Positions 35,107 to 42,802 of a stretch of DNA of 64,000 nt are shown here, piece after piece. The position numbers were made by a program, and so were the translations under genes. The DNA is from Nocardia cerradoensis NBRC 101014 (GTDB lineage Bacteria > Actinomycetota > Actinomycetes > Mycobacteriales > Mycobacteriaceae): the NCBI RefSeq assembly GCF_000308535.1, contig NZ_BAFW01000387.1:1-64000 (forward strand). Reading direction: 5' to 3'. Position 1 is the stretch's first letter. Every line of letters begins with the position of its first letter. Under the pieces are notes generated by a model. That model searched no databases. It saw nothing but the letters and a program-made list of their open reading frames with translations, and had not been told where the DNA came from.

Positions 35107-35435
35107 CCGGCCGGACGAGGGAGTGGCGGTAATCGTGAGCAGACGCATCGGATCGGTCCGCGGCTGCGCGGATCGAGTCTCTGCCGGGGGCGCGCCGGGT
35201 TCCGCTGGGCAACCCGCGGTAGGCCGTGGCGACCGGACGCCGGGTCGTTCGCCGCCCGTCGGCCCGGCGTCGTCGTAACAGACGACGAGACGACGACAGG
35301 CCGGTCACCGCTGGCTCGGCCTGTCGTCGTCACCGACGACGAGGATCGGAGAACGAGGGGGACCTCATCGTCTCGGCGGAGCCCAGCGCTCCTCGCGTTC
35401 GTACCCAACTCCGTTCCCGAAGAAGTGAGCTGAAA
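35107..35435. other. intergenic region with hairpin only
   Basis: About 330 bp. It contains the 13-bp hairpin at 35290-35330 and otherwise no protein-like frame or known operator. Confidence 0.5.
35290..35330 (+). terminator. 13-bp hairpin downstream of flavin reductase
   Basis: ACGACGACAGGCC (35290-35302) pairs with GGCCTGTCGTCGT (35318-35330) over a 15-nt loop. It lies about 185 bp after the flavin-reductase stop and before the membrane-protein gene. Confidence 0.6.
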
Positions 35436-35945
35436 ATGAATGATTCGCAACCGCTTTCGCGCGTGCAACGCAACACCGACGCGCTTCTGATCATCAGCGT
35501 CGTCGCCGTCTGGTGGGCGCTGCTGGGGCCCGTGTGGACCTACGTCCCGGCCACCGCGACGACGCCCGCCACCACCTTGACCTTCGCCGATCTGGCGGCG
35601 ATGAACGCCGCCAATCCCAGCGGCCTGCAGGTCGCGTTCTATCAGTGGGTCGCGTGGACGTTCGCGGCGCTGACGACGATCACGGCGCTCGTCGTGCTCC
35701 GCAACGGAAGGCGGGCGACAGGTGCGGGATGTGCGCTGGTCGGCCTGCTGCAATTGCTGATCACCCTGTTCGTGACCGTGAAGGCGGCACCGGATGTGTC
35801 CGTCCTGCTGTCGAGTCTGCAGTACACCCGGCTGGGCACCGTCCTGTTCCTCGGCTCGATGGTGACGCTCACCGTCGCCGGATTCCAGCGGCTGCGTTAT
35901 GCGCAACCCGCGCGCGAACCGAATCTTGTTGCTGCGCAGGCCTGA
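35436..35945 (+). CDS. four-helix membrane protein of unknown function
   Basis: A 169-aa protein with four hydrophobic segments: near residues 18-36 (LLIISVVAVWWALLGPVW), 70-88 (WVAWTFAALTTITALVVL), 97-115 (GCALVGLLQLLITLFVTV) and 132-150 (LGTVLFLGSMVTLTVAGF). The loop between the first two (TATTPATTLTFADLAAMN) should be outside the cell. I do not recognise the family. It is separated from the site F genes by a hairpin and may have its own promoter. Confidence 0.7.
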   Translation: MNDSQPLSRVQRNTDALLIISVVAVWWALLGPVWTYVPATATTPATTLTFADLAAMNAANPSGLQVAFYQWVAWTFAALTTITALVVLRNGRRATGAGCALVGLLQLLITLFVTVKAAPDVSVLLSSLQYTRLGTVLFLGSMVTLTVAGFQRLRYAQPAREPNLVAAQA

Positions 35946-36016
35946 TCGGTAGTTCGAAGCAGCTGTCCCGGTCGATCGCCACTCTCGCCCGAGTGCGATC
36001 GGCCGGGACGGTGTCG

Positions 36017-36784
36017 TCAGAAGATCGAATATCCGCCGTCGATCACGATCTCGTCGCCGGTCTGGAATCCGCCGACCCCGCCGGCCAGATACACGGCCAG
36101 GCGCGCGAAGTCGCCGGGTTCGCCCCATCGCCGGTGCGGCATCCGCTTCATGACGTTGTGCTCGAACGCCGGGTCGTTCATCTCCCGCGAGATCAACGGT
36201 GTCTCGGTCCAGCCCACCACGAGCGAATGGGCGTTGATTCCGTAGCGCGCCAATTCGATCGCGCATCCGCGGATGATCGCGGACAAGCCGGCCTTGCTCG
36301 CCGCATAAGCCTGACCGCGCGGGGTGCCGTGCAGCGAGGAGACGCTCGAGGTGCCGACGAGCACACCGCCTCCGCCGCGCTCCACCATGTGTTTCGCCGC
36401 GGTGCGCAGGGTGAGGAACGCGCCTTCGAGATTCACCCGGGTGACCGACCGGAAGTCCGCGAGGGTGGTGTCGACGAAGCGGATGTCGGGCGCGTGGGTG
36501 CCCGCGTTCGCGAAGCAGGAGTCGATCCGCCCGAAGTGGTCGAGTGTCTCGGCGAAGCTCGCCGTCACCGCGTCCTCGTCGCCGACGTCGCAGCGGACCC
36601 CGCGCACCCGGGTGCCGTGTTTCGACAGTTCCTCCGCGGCAGCCTCGTTGCGCTCGGCGTTGGTCCCCCAGATGCAGACGTCGGCGCCGCACTGCGCGAG
36701 CCCGTGCGCCATGCCGAGTCCGATACCGGAGTTGCCCCCGGTGATCAGGGCGACGTGTCCGGTGAGGTCGAAGAGCGAGGTCAT
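36017..36784 (-). CDS. SDR family oxidoreductase
   Basis: A 255-aa classical SDR: TGGNSGIGLGMA loop, ANAGTHAP for NNAG, VGTSSVSSL and YAASKAGLSA. The C-terminus QTGDEIVIDGGYSIF is standard. It follows the NIPSNAP gene by 97 bp on the same strand and so lies under the operator at 37221-37232. Likely an alcohol/ketone oxidoreductase of the regulon; the substrate is unknown. Confidence 0.87.
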   Translation of the reverse strand: MTSLFDLTGHVALITGGNSGIGLGMAHGLAQCGADVCIWGTNAERNEAAAEELSKHGTRVRGVRCDVGDEDAVTASFAETLDHFGRIDSCFANAGTHAPDIRFVDTTLADFRSVTRVNLEGAFLTLRTAAKHMVERGGGGVLVGTSSVSSLHGTPRGQAYAASKAGLSAIIRGCAIELARYGINAHSLVVGWTETPLISREMNDPAFEHNVMKRMPHRRWGEPGDFARLAVYLAGGVGGFQTGDEIVIDGGYSIF

Positions 36785-36881
36785 GCAGAATCCTTCGAAT
36801 GGTTCCGGCGTGGCCGGGGGAGAGGTCGAGAAGGCCCGACCGCGGGGCCGGTGGCCGCCGTGGTCGGGCCTGGCGCGTGCG

Positions 36882-37220
36882 TCAGCGCAGTGGGGAGAAG
36901 TCGGCGGGGTCGAGGAACTGGGAGGTCGCGCTGGCCGTGACCTGTTCGCCGTCGGCCCGGGCTGCGGCCCACTCGGGGTCGGCCCAGAAGGACTCCCACG
37001 ATTTCTGGGCGGCCTCCCGGCTGGCGTGAGCGACGAGGTAGACCAGGGTCTCGGTGGGCTTGCCGTCGTCGTCGTTCGCCACCCAGAAACCGATGTTGGT
37101 CATCCCGTGCTTCTCGAACAGGGCCGCCGCGTGCTCGCGGAAGCGAGTCAGCAGCGCGTCGATCTTGCCGGGCACGGCCTCGTATGTGCGGAGCTCGAAA
37201 ATACGTGTATCTGCGGTCAC
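36882..37220 (-). CDS. NIPSNAP family protein
   Basis: A 112-aa protein with the ferredoxin-like NIPSNAP fold: RIFELRTYEAVPGKIDALLT, EKHGMTNIGFWVANDDDGKP, ETLVYLVAHASREAAQKSWE and FWADPEWAAARADGE. The chemical role of bacterial NIPSNAP proteins is not settled; the fold is shared with ABM monooxygenases. The GTG start at 37220 touches the TAGA-N4-TCTA site (37221-37232) and no ribosome site lies between, so the message may be leaderless. First gene of a unit with the SDR at 36017. Confidence 0.85.
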   Translation of the reverse strand: MTADTRIFELRTYEAVPGKIDALLTRFREHAAALFEKHGMTNIGFWVANDDDGKPTETLVYLVAHASREAAQKSWESFWADPEWAAARADGEQVTASATSQFLDPADFSPLR

Positions 37221-37232
37221 TAGATCAATCTA
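37221..37232 (-). promoter_or_regulatory. TAGA-N4-TCTA operator abutting a start codon (site G)
   Basis: TAGATCAATCTA, with no base between it and the GTG of the NIPSNAP gene. Read on the minus strand the site itself contains TAGATT, a possible -10 for a leaderless message. No clear -35 is seen. Confidence 0.65.
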
Positions 37233-37240
37233 TCACATGA

Positions 37241-37728
37241 GCTTCGGCGGCTCTGAACTGCTGATATCGCTCAGGAGCGCTAGGGTGAGCGGGAGTGACC
37301 GGAGACGGTCGGGGCAGGGATTCCACTGTGCGGCTGCCCCTTCGGCAAGGTGGCGTTCCGGCGTTCGCGTTTACGCCTGTGGCGGCTGCCGATCGTGCGG
37401 TGTCGAGGCGGCAATCGAGCGACGCTGCTGTCCGGTCGCGCGTGGGTCTGTCGACGGCCACCACTCGACCCGAACAGATCCCCACAGCGCAGCGGCGGGT
37501 TTCGCGTCGTGATGTTCGATGATGAATTCGTGGCGTCGTACGGGTCCCGCTGTGGCGCAACGGATTCGCGCTCGTATCGGTCAACGGGTCGTCAGGAGAG
37601 CCTGTGATCCCGGACGGGCGCTACGTAGGTGCGGCGACGGCCTTCGTATTCGGAGTTACCGTGCCGGTCGGCGATGTCCTGGGACCTATACCCGGATCGA
37701 TCGCGCTGGGGCGAACGTCACAGTACGA
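37241..37728. other. divergent intergenic region, no gene seen
   Basis: About 490 bp between the NIPSNAP and TetR genes. Short frames in it look random. It must hold the promoter of the TetR gene. Confidence 0.4.
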
Positions 37729-37740
37729 CAGATTGATCTA
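37729..37740 (+). promoter_or_regulatory. near-consensus operator before the TetR gene (site H)
   Basis: CAGATTGATCTA, one mismatch (C for T) to TAGA-N4-TCTA, 18 bp before the ATG of the TetR gene. A further half-site TCTAGA follows at 37750-37755. It is the expected place for autoregulation. Confidence 0.6.
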
Positions 37741-37758
37741 GTGGGGTAATCTAGACGC

Positions 37759-38400
37759 ATGTCTCCCACCTCGTCAACCCTCGGAAAGCGGCCGGAAACG
37801 CGAGACCGCCTCGTCGAGTCCGCGGCAGAGCTGTTCAGCCGGCAGGGCTACGGGGCTACCGGCATCAAGGCCGTCCTCGCCGCCGCCGAGGCACCCTACG
37901 GATCGCTCTACCACTTCTTCCCGGGCGGAAAGCAGGAGCTCGGTGCCGCCGCCCTGGCCCACGGCGGCGAGCGGTACCGGGAATTGCTCGAGTCGGTGTA
38001 CCCGGCGGGGGCCGACGTCGTCGAGGCGACCGCCGCGTCCTTCGTTCAGGCGGCCGAAATGCTCGAGGCCACCGACTACGAGGACGCGTGCCCGATCGCG
38101 ACGATCGCGCTGGAGGTCGCCAACAACGACGAGTTGATGCGGAAAGCCGCCGCCGCAGCGTTCGAATCGTGGCTCGAGGTTCTCGAGGAGCGGTTCACCA
38201 CGGCCGGGATGACCCCCGAGCGCGGCCGGGAGGTTGCGGTGGAGATCTTCTGCCTCATCGAAGGCGCGGTGCTGCTGGCCCGTACCACCCGTTCGTCGGC
38301 GCCTCTGCACACCGCCGGGCGCGCCGCCACCAATGCGGTAGCCGCCGGCCTTGCCGCGGGCCGCTACGACCGTTCCGGCCGGGGCAGCAGCGCGAGCTGA
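37759..38400 (+). CDS. TetR regulator of LmrA/YxaF type, likely repressor of the regulon
   Basis: A 213-aa TetR protein. The helix-turn-helix (AAELFSRQGYGATGIKAVLA then APYGSLYHFFPGGKQELGAA) carries the GSLYHFFPGGK motif typical of LmrA/YxaF regulators. The C-terminal half (DACPIATIALEVANNDELMR, FCLIEGAVLLART) is the matching ligand domain. From memory, Bacillus LmrA and YxaF bind a box with core TAGA-N4-TCTA and respond to flavonoids; this core is just what recurs in the window, including 18 bp before this gene. It is therefore the best candidate repressor, released by a pathway compound. Ended by a strong terminator. Confidence 0.88.
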   Translation: MSPTSSTLGKRPETRDRLVESAAELFSRQGYGATGIKAVLAAAEAPYGSLYHFFPGGKQELGAAALAHGGERYRELLESVYPAGADVVEATAASFVQAAEMLEATDYEDACPIATIALEVANNDELMRKAAAAAFESWLEVLEERFTTAGMTPERGREVAVEIFCLIEGAVLLARTTRSSAPLHTAGRAATNAVAAGLAAGRYDRSGRGSSAS

Positions 38401-38417
38401 CATAAGTCGTAATCACC

Positions 38418-38456
38418 AACCCGCCAACGCGATTCGCCGCGTTGGCGGGTTCTTTT
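38418..38456 (+). terminator. intrinsic terminator of the TetR gene
   Basis: AACCCGCCAACGCG (38418-38431), loop of 6, exact complement (38438-38451), then CTTTT. A perfect 14-bp stem with a short T-run, 17 bp after the stop. Confidence 0.9.
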
Positions 38457-38760
38457 CGTTCAGGGGCGCTGCGGTCCGTTGAGCGGGCTCGACGCATCCC
38501 GTGTCGTCTGTGCCGGCTGATGTAGCGCCCCGCGTGGTCGATCGACGCGCTCGGTATCGGGTTTTGCCGGCGACCCGGCAGTTGGCGGGCGAGAACCTCC
38601 GATCGCGCGAAGCTTGGCGGGTGCTGGGCGCCGGTGTTCCGGAAGAGACTTCATCTCATCGGAAACCGAACGGTCAGGAGGCAGGCGGATGACGCGACCA
38701 CAGCCCGTTCGCCTGCCGTTCGTTTCGGATTCCGAGTCGAAGCGGTTGGCGGCCCGAGTA
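38457..38760. other. intergenic region upstream of the main operon
   Basis: About 300 bp without a protein-like frame. It holds the perfect direct repeat at 38582-38621, and is otherwise unremarkable. Confidence 0.5.
38582..38621 (+). promoter_or_regulatory. perfect direct repeat TTGGCGGG, 32-bp period
   Basis: TTGGCGGG at 38582-38589 and at 38614-38621, exactly 32 bp apart, reading towards the main operon. It ends 139 bp before the -35 box at 38761, a distance that suits an activator acting through DNA looping, or an additional upstream promoter. Confidence 0.55.
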
Positions 38761-38810
38761 TTGACGGACCGAGAAAGATCCGTTTACGCTTAGCTCGCTA
38801 GATCAATCTA
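38761..38810 (+). promoter_or_regulatory. main operon promoter with TAGA-N4-TCTA operator (site I)
   Basis: -35 TTGACG (38761-38766), 18-bp spacer, -10 TACGCT (38785-38790), 8 bp, then TAGATCAATCTA (38799-38810). Hexamers are the same as at site F. The leader to the first gene is about 110 nt. Confidence 0.85.
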
Positions 38811-38906
38811 TCTAATCGCCTACTCGGGCATCGGACCGAGCACCTCTCGGCGCTTGCGTCGAACAACCGATTGCGTACCGCGAAACCACAATCCAGAGAG
38901 GCTGCA

Positions 38907-40103
38907 ATGAAGCTGCTGGCACATGACGTCGACGCTCATGAAATGATTCCCAGCCACCTGCTCGAGGACGTCCTGGGCAAGCCCGGCCGGATCATGGGCA
39001 AAATCTTCGAGTCGGCGGACAAGCTGCGTCCGGACCCGAGCGATACCAATATGCATCAGCCCAACATCGAGGGTGACGTCAAGGACGTCGATCCCGAGGG
39101 GATCTGGAAGATCAAGGGCCCGTCGGCTCCGAGTGCCATCGACCTGAGCCGTCGTGTCGAGGTGCTCGATGTGATGGGCATCGACAAGCAGTTGGTCTTC
39201 CCGACCACCGCGATCGCCGCGATGATGATCGGCGAGATGGAGGACATCGCCTACGACATGCGTTTCGGCGGTGACCTTTCGGTGTTCGAGGGCCTGTCGC
39301 GGCCGGAATTCGCCGCGGACTACGTCCGGTCGTACAACGAGTGGGTCAAGGCCAACGCGAACCTGGCCGACGGCCGCATCCGTGTGGTCGGAATCCTCAC
39401 CACCAACTCCGACCCGGCCAAGATGCTCGCCATGGCAAAGGATCTGGTCGACGCCGGTGTCAAAGCGGTCTACCTCCAAGCCGACGTGCCTCCGGGCGGT
39501 GTGGCGCCGTCGCACTCGGTGCACGATCCGCTGTGGAAGCTGCTCGAGGAGAACAACATCGCGGTGACGCTGCACATCGGCACCGAGTTCGCGTTCCTGA
39601 ACCCGGGCTGGATGATCGCCGAGACCCTGCAGGATCTGTTCCAGTCTCCCGAGATCCCGAACACCAACATCCAGCTGTTCTCCACCGTGCACTTCGCGAT
39701 CGAGAACTACCTGTCGTCCATGGTTCTCGGCGGCGTGTTCGAGCGGTTCCCGAACCTGCGCGTGGGCCTGTTCGAGGTCGGCGCGGACTGGGTGGGCAAC
39801 TCCGCCCGCCGCATGGACATGTACGTCAAGGTGTTCCCCGGGGCGTCCGCGGCCAAGTTCTCGCTGAAGCCCTCGCAGTTCATCGCGCGCAACGTGCGTG
39901 TCTCGCCGTTCAACTTCGAGCCGGCCGACCGCTACTTCCGCGAGGATCCGGAGCTCGCCGACGTGTTCTGTTATTCGACCGACTACCCGCACGTCGAGGG
40001 TACGAAGGATTCGATGAAGAACATGCTCGCGAAGATCGAACCGCTCGGCGAGGAGATCACCACGAAGTTCTTCCGTACGAACGCCGAGTGGCTCTTCCCG
40101 TGA
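38907..40103 (+). CDS. amidohydrolase family 2 protein (ACMSD/decarboxylase-like)
   Basis: A 398-aa TIM-barrel protein of the amidohydrolase-2 group, which includes aromatic-acid decarboxylases and ring hydrolases. The metal site is represented by HDVDAHE near residues 6-12 (in place of the usual DxHxH), AVTLHIGTEF near 215, FSTVHFAIENYL near 255 and CYSTDYPHVEGT near 350, whose Asp is the usual catalytic base. The changed first motif may alter the metal. The ATG at 38907 follows GAGAGG. First gene of the 16-kb operon behind site I; it overlaps the next gene by GTGA. Likely a C-C or C-N bond cleaving step, substrate unknown. Confidence 0.85.
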   Translation: MKLLAHDVDAHEMIPSHLLEDVLGKPGRIMGKIFESADKLRPDPSDTNMHQPNIEGDVKDVDPEGIWKIKGPSAPSAIDLSRRVEVLDVMGIDKQLVFPTTAIAAMMIGEMEDIAYDMRFGGDLSVFEGLSRPEFAADYVRSYNEWVKANANLADGRIRVVGILTTNSDPAKMLAMAKDLVDAGVKAVYLQADVPPGGVAPSHSVHDPLWKLLEENNIAVTLHIGTEFAFLNPGWMIAETLQDLFQSPEIPNTNIQLFSTVHFAIENYLSSMVLGGVFERFPNLRVGLFEVGADWVGNSARRMDMYVKVFPGASAAKFSLKPSQFIARNVRVSPFNFEPADRYFREDPELADVFCYSTDYPHVEGTKDSMKNMLAKIEPLGEEITTKFFRTNAEWLFP

Positions 40104-41032
40104 TCTCCGCTGAAGATGCCCGCGCCCCAGCCCTCGGCCCGCTCGGGATCTGGTCGTACCAGCTCGACGTCCAGCCGATGGCCGTCGCGCAGAAGGCGGC
40201 TGCCGAACTCGACGAGCTCGGCTTCGGCGCCCTCTGGGTGCCCGAGGCGCTGGCGCGCGAACCGTTCGCCGGCACCGCACTACTGCTGTCGGCCACCGAT
40301 CGCCTGATGGTGGCCACGGGTATCGCCGGCCTGCATTGCCGCACGGCCATGACGATGAACGCGGGCTGGCAGACACTGAGCGAGGCGTTCCCGGGACGTT
40401 TCCTGCTGGGTGTCGGGGTGAGTCACCAGTCGATGGTGGAAGGCAATCATCAAGGGCGGTACGGCAATAGGCCGTACAGCACGATGGTCGACTACCTCGA
40501 CCGGATGGACGCGGGCATCTTCATGGGGGCGGCCGCACCGGTCGCCCCCCGGCGGGTGCTGGCCGCGCTCGGGCCGCGGATGCTGCGGCTGGCCGCCGAA
40601 CGCGGCGCCGGCGCCCACACCTATTTCGTCCCGGTCGAACACACCGCGGCCGCCCGCGAGACACTCGGTGGCGACGCGCTGCTCGCGCCCGCGCAAACGG
40701 TCGTCTTCGAGACCGATGCGAGCCGGGCCCGAGACATCGCCCGCCGGTTCATGCACCGGTATCTCGCGTTGCCGAACTACACGAACAATCTTCGCCGATC
40801 CGGGTGGGACGACGACGATCTGGGCGGCGGGGGGAGCGACCGGCTCGTCGACGCGATCGTCGCCTGGGGCTCGCTCGAGCAGATCGCCGCCCGGATACAG
40901 GCACACCTCGACGCCGGGGCAGACCACGTCTGCGTGCAGGTGCTCACCTCCGACCCGCGGACGCTGCCGGAAACGGAGTGGCGCGAACTCGCGTCCCTCA
41001 TTCCCTCGCTGCGCACCCGGTCGGCCACATGA
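40100..41032 (+). CDS. luciferase-like (LLM) F420-dependent oxidoreductase
   Basis: A 310-aa TIM-barrel protein of the bacterial luciferase superfamily, close to the F420-using type (TIGR03620-like). Typical stretches are LGIWSYQLDVQPMAVAQKAA, ELGFGALWVPEA, PGRFLLGVGVSHQSMVE and GAGAHTYFVPVEHT. It would reduce or oxidise a ring or ketone using F420, or, if it uses FMN, act as a monooxygenase with the flavin reductase at 34546. GTG start overlapping the amidohydrolase stop; ATGA overlap with the next gene. Confidence 0.85.
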   Translation: MISAEDARAPALGPLGIWSYQLDVQPMAVAQKAAAELDELGFGALWVPEALAREPFAGTALLLSATDRLMVATGIAGLHCRTAMTMNAGWQTLSEAFPGRFLLGVGVSHQSMVEGNHQGRYGNRPYSTMVDYLDRMDAGIFMGAAAPVAPRRVLAALGPRMLRLAAERGAGAHTYFVPVEHTAAARETLGGDALLAPAQTVVFETDASRARDIARRFMHRYLALPNYTNNLRRSGWDDDDLGGGGSDRLVDAIVAWGSLEQIAARIQAHLDAGADHVCVQVLTSDPRTLPETEWRELASLIPSLRTRSAT

Positions 41033-42759
41033 CACCCGTGCACGCCTCGAACAGAAAGCTTTCCATGCCGCACACCGCTGCTTCCCGTTATCTCACCGCG
41101 CTCGCCGAGCAAGGTATCGAGTGGTTCTTCGTCAATGCGGGAACCGATTTCGCGCCGATCGTCGAGGCCTATGCCGACAACAAGCGCGACGGCGGCCCGG
41201 AGCTGCCGCTGCCGGTGCTGTGTGCGCACGAGAACCTGGCCGGCGGAATGGCGCACGGCGCCGCGCTGGTGACCGGACGGCCGCAGGCGCTGATGCTGCA
41301 TGTCAACGTCGGCACGGGCAATGCGGTGTGTTCGGTCGCGAACGCCGCTCGGGACCGGATTCCGTTGCTGGTCACCGCCGGTCGCTCGCCGATCCTCGAA
41401 TTCGGCGCGGTCGGTGCGCGTGACCTTCCGATTCACTGGTCGCAGGAGATGTTCGACCAGGCGAGCATGGTGCGCGAGTTCGTGAAGTGGGATTACGAGC
41501 TGCGCGATCCGCGCCAGGTCGAGGCCGTGGTCGACCGCGCCCTGAGCGTCGCGACCGCGCACCCGCGCGGGCCCGTCTATCTTTCCCTTCCCCGTGAGGT
41601 CCTCGCCGAGGAGGCCGACGCACCGGCGCAGGCGCAGCCGCCCATGCCGGTGCCCGCCACCTTGCAGCCCGATCCCGCCGCCATCGACACACTCGCGGAC
41701 AAGCTCGCGACGGCGAAGTTCCCGGTCATCGTCGCCGCGGCATCGGGTGCGGAGACCGAATCCGTCGCCCTGCTCGGCGATCTCGCCACGCGGTTCGCGA
41801 TCGGCGTGGCCGATCCGTGGGCGCGTTACCTGAACATTGCCTGGGATCATCCGCATCGCCTCGGCGCCGATGTGGCGGCTGTGCTCGAGCGGGCCGACGT
41901 CGTCGTCTTCGTCGAGTGCGACGTGCCGTGGATTCAGGCCCGGACGGCACCGGCCGCGGGCTGCTTCGTCGCCCAGGTGGGCGTCGACCCGCTGTTCACC
42001 ACCTACCCGATGCGGTCGCACCGCTCGGACCTCACGATCAGCGCGACGCCGACCGCATTCCTGGCACGGTTGTCCGAGGCACTCGAGACGCGCGCGGACG
42101 GCATCGATCAGGCTCGCGCCGAACAGTTCCGGACCCTCGCGACTGCGAATCGTGCCGCTGTGGACGGGCTGCGGCAGGCCGAGCTCGACCGCGACGACGA
42201 GGACGTCATCAGTATGGCGGCGATCTCCGCGGTCCTGGGGGAGCTGCTCGAGGACGACGACATCGTGTTCAACGAATACGTCTCCTATCCGGACCTGTTG
42301 CACCGCACCAAGCCCGGTACGTACTACTTCCTGCCCGCGTCCGGCGGTCTGGGCTGGGGTCTGCCGGCGGCGCTGGGCGCGCAGTACGCCGCGCGGGATC
42401 GCACGGTGGTCGCCACCCTCGGCGACGGCGCCTACATGTTCGCCAATCCGGCGGCCTGCCATCACGCGGCGGCCAAACACGAACTGCCGGTGCTGACGAT
42501 CATCGCCAACAACAGCAACTGGACCGCCGTCGATTCGGCGACCTACCTGGTCTATCCCGACGGCACCGCGGCCACGACGGGCGAAGACCGGTTCTCCAAC
42601 CTTTCACCGTCACCGGATCTGGCCGCCTACTGCACCGCCTCGGGCGGTCACGGCGCGACGGTCCACCGCCGCAGCGAGCTCGAGGGCGCGATCAAGGAGG
42701 CGCTGCGCGTCGTGCGGGACGAGAAACGTCAGGCGCTGCTCGACATCCGCTGCAAATGA
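41029..42759 (+). CDS. thiamine-diphosphate-dependent enzyme (acetolactate synthase/benzoylformate decarboxylase-like)
   Basis: A 576-aa three-domain ThDP enzyme. The N-terminal domain has the activating Glu (PVLCAHENLAGGMAHGAAL), the middle domain is Rossmann-like (FPVIVAAASGAETESVALLG), and the C-terminal domain holds the metal motif GDGAYMFANPAACHH through IIANNSN. Such enzymes split or form C-C bonds next to a carbonyl: decarboxylation of 2-oxoacids, lyase reactions on 2-hydroxyacyl-CoA, or carboligation. An aldehyde product would suit the ALDH two genes downstream. ATG at 41029 is coupled (ATGA) to the LLM gene; an ATG at 41065 is possible. Confidence 0.88.
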   Translation: MTPVHASNRKLSMPHTAASRYLTALAEQGIEWFFVNAGTDFAPIVEAYADNKRDGGPELPLPVLCAHENLAGGMAHGAALVTGRPQALMLHVNVGTGNAVCSVANAARDRIPLLVTAGRSPILEFGAVGARDLPIHWSQEMFDQASMVREFVKWDYELRDPRQVEAVVDRALSVATAHPRGPVYLSLPREVLAEEADAPAQAQPPMPVPATLQPDPAAIDTLADKLATAKFPVIVAAASGAETESVALLGDLATRFAIGVADPWARYLNIAWDHPHRLGADVAAVLERADVVVFVECDVPWIQARTAPAAGCFVAQVGVDPLFTTYPMRSHRSDLTISATPTAFLARLSEALETRADGIDQARAEQFRTLATANRAAVDGLRQAELDRDDEDVISMAAISAVLGELLEDDDIVFNEYVSYPDLLHRTKPGTYYFLPASGGLGWGLPAALGAQYAARDRTVVATLGDGAYMFANPAACHHAAAKHELPVLTIIANNSNWTAVDSATYLVYPDGTAATTGEDRFSNLSPSPDLAAYCTASGGHGATVHRRSELEGAIKEALRVVRDEKRQALLDIRCK

Positions 42760-42802
42760 CCCCCGCCGCACCCCTGCCGATCGTTCATCCGATGGAGATC
42801 TG

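Noticed and set aside
37225..37584. A 119-codon minus-strand frame in the TetR-NIPSNAP gap
   Set aside because: Composition is random-looking (Arg, Thr, Pro), and it begins in the middle of the gap without a ribosome site.
38418..38451. CCCGCCAA and TTGGCGGG in the TetR terminator taken as a direct-repeat operator
   Set aside because: They are the two arms of an inverted repeat that forms the terminator stem, not a 32-bp direct repeat.
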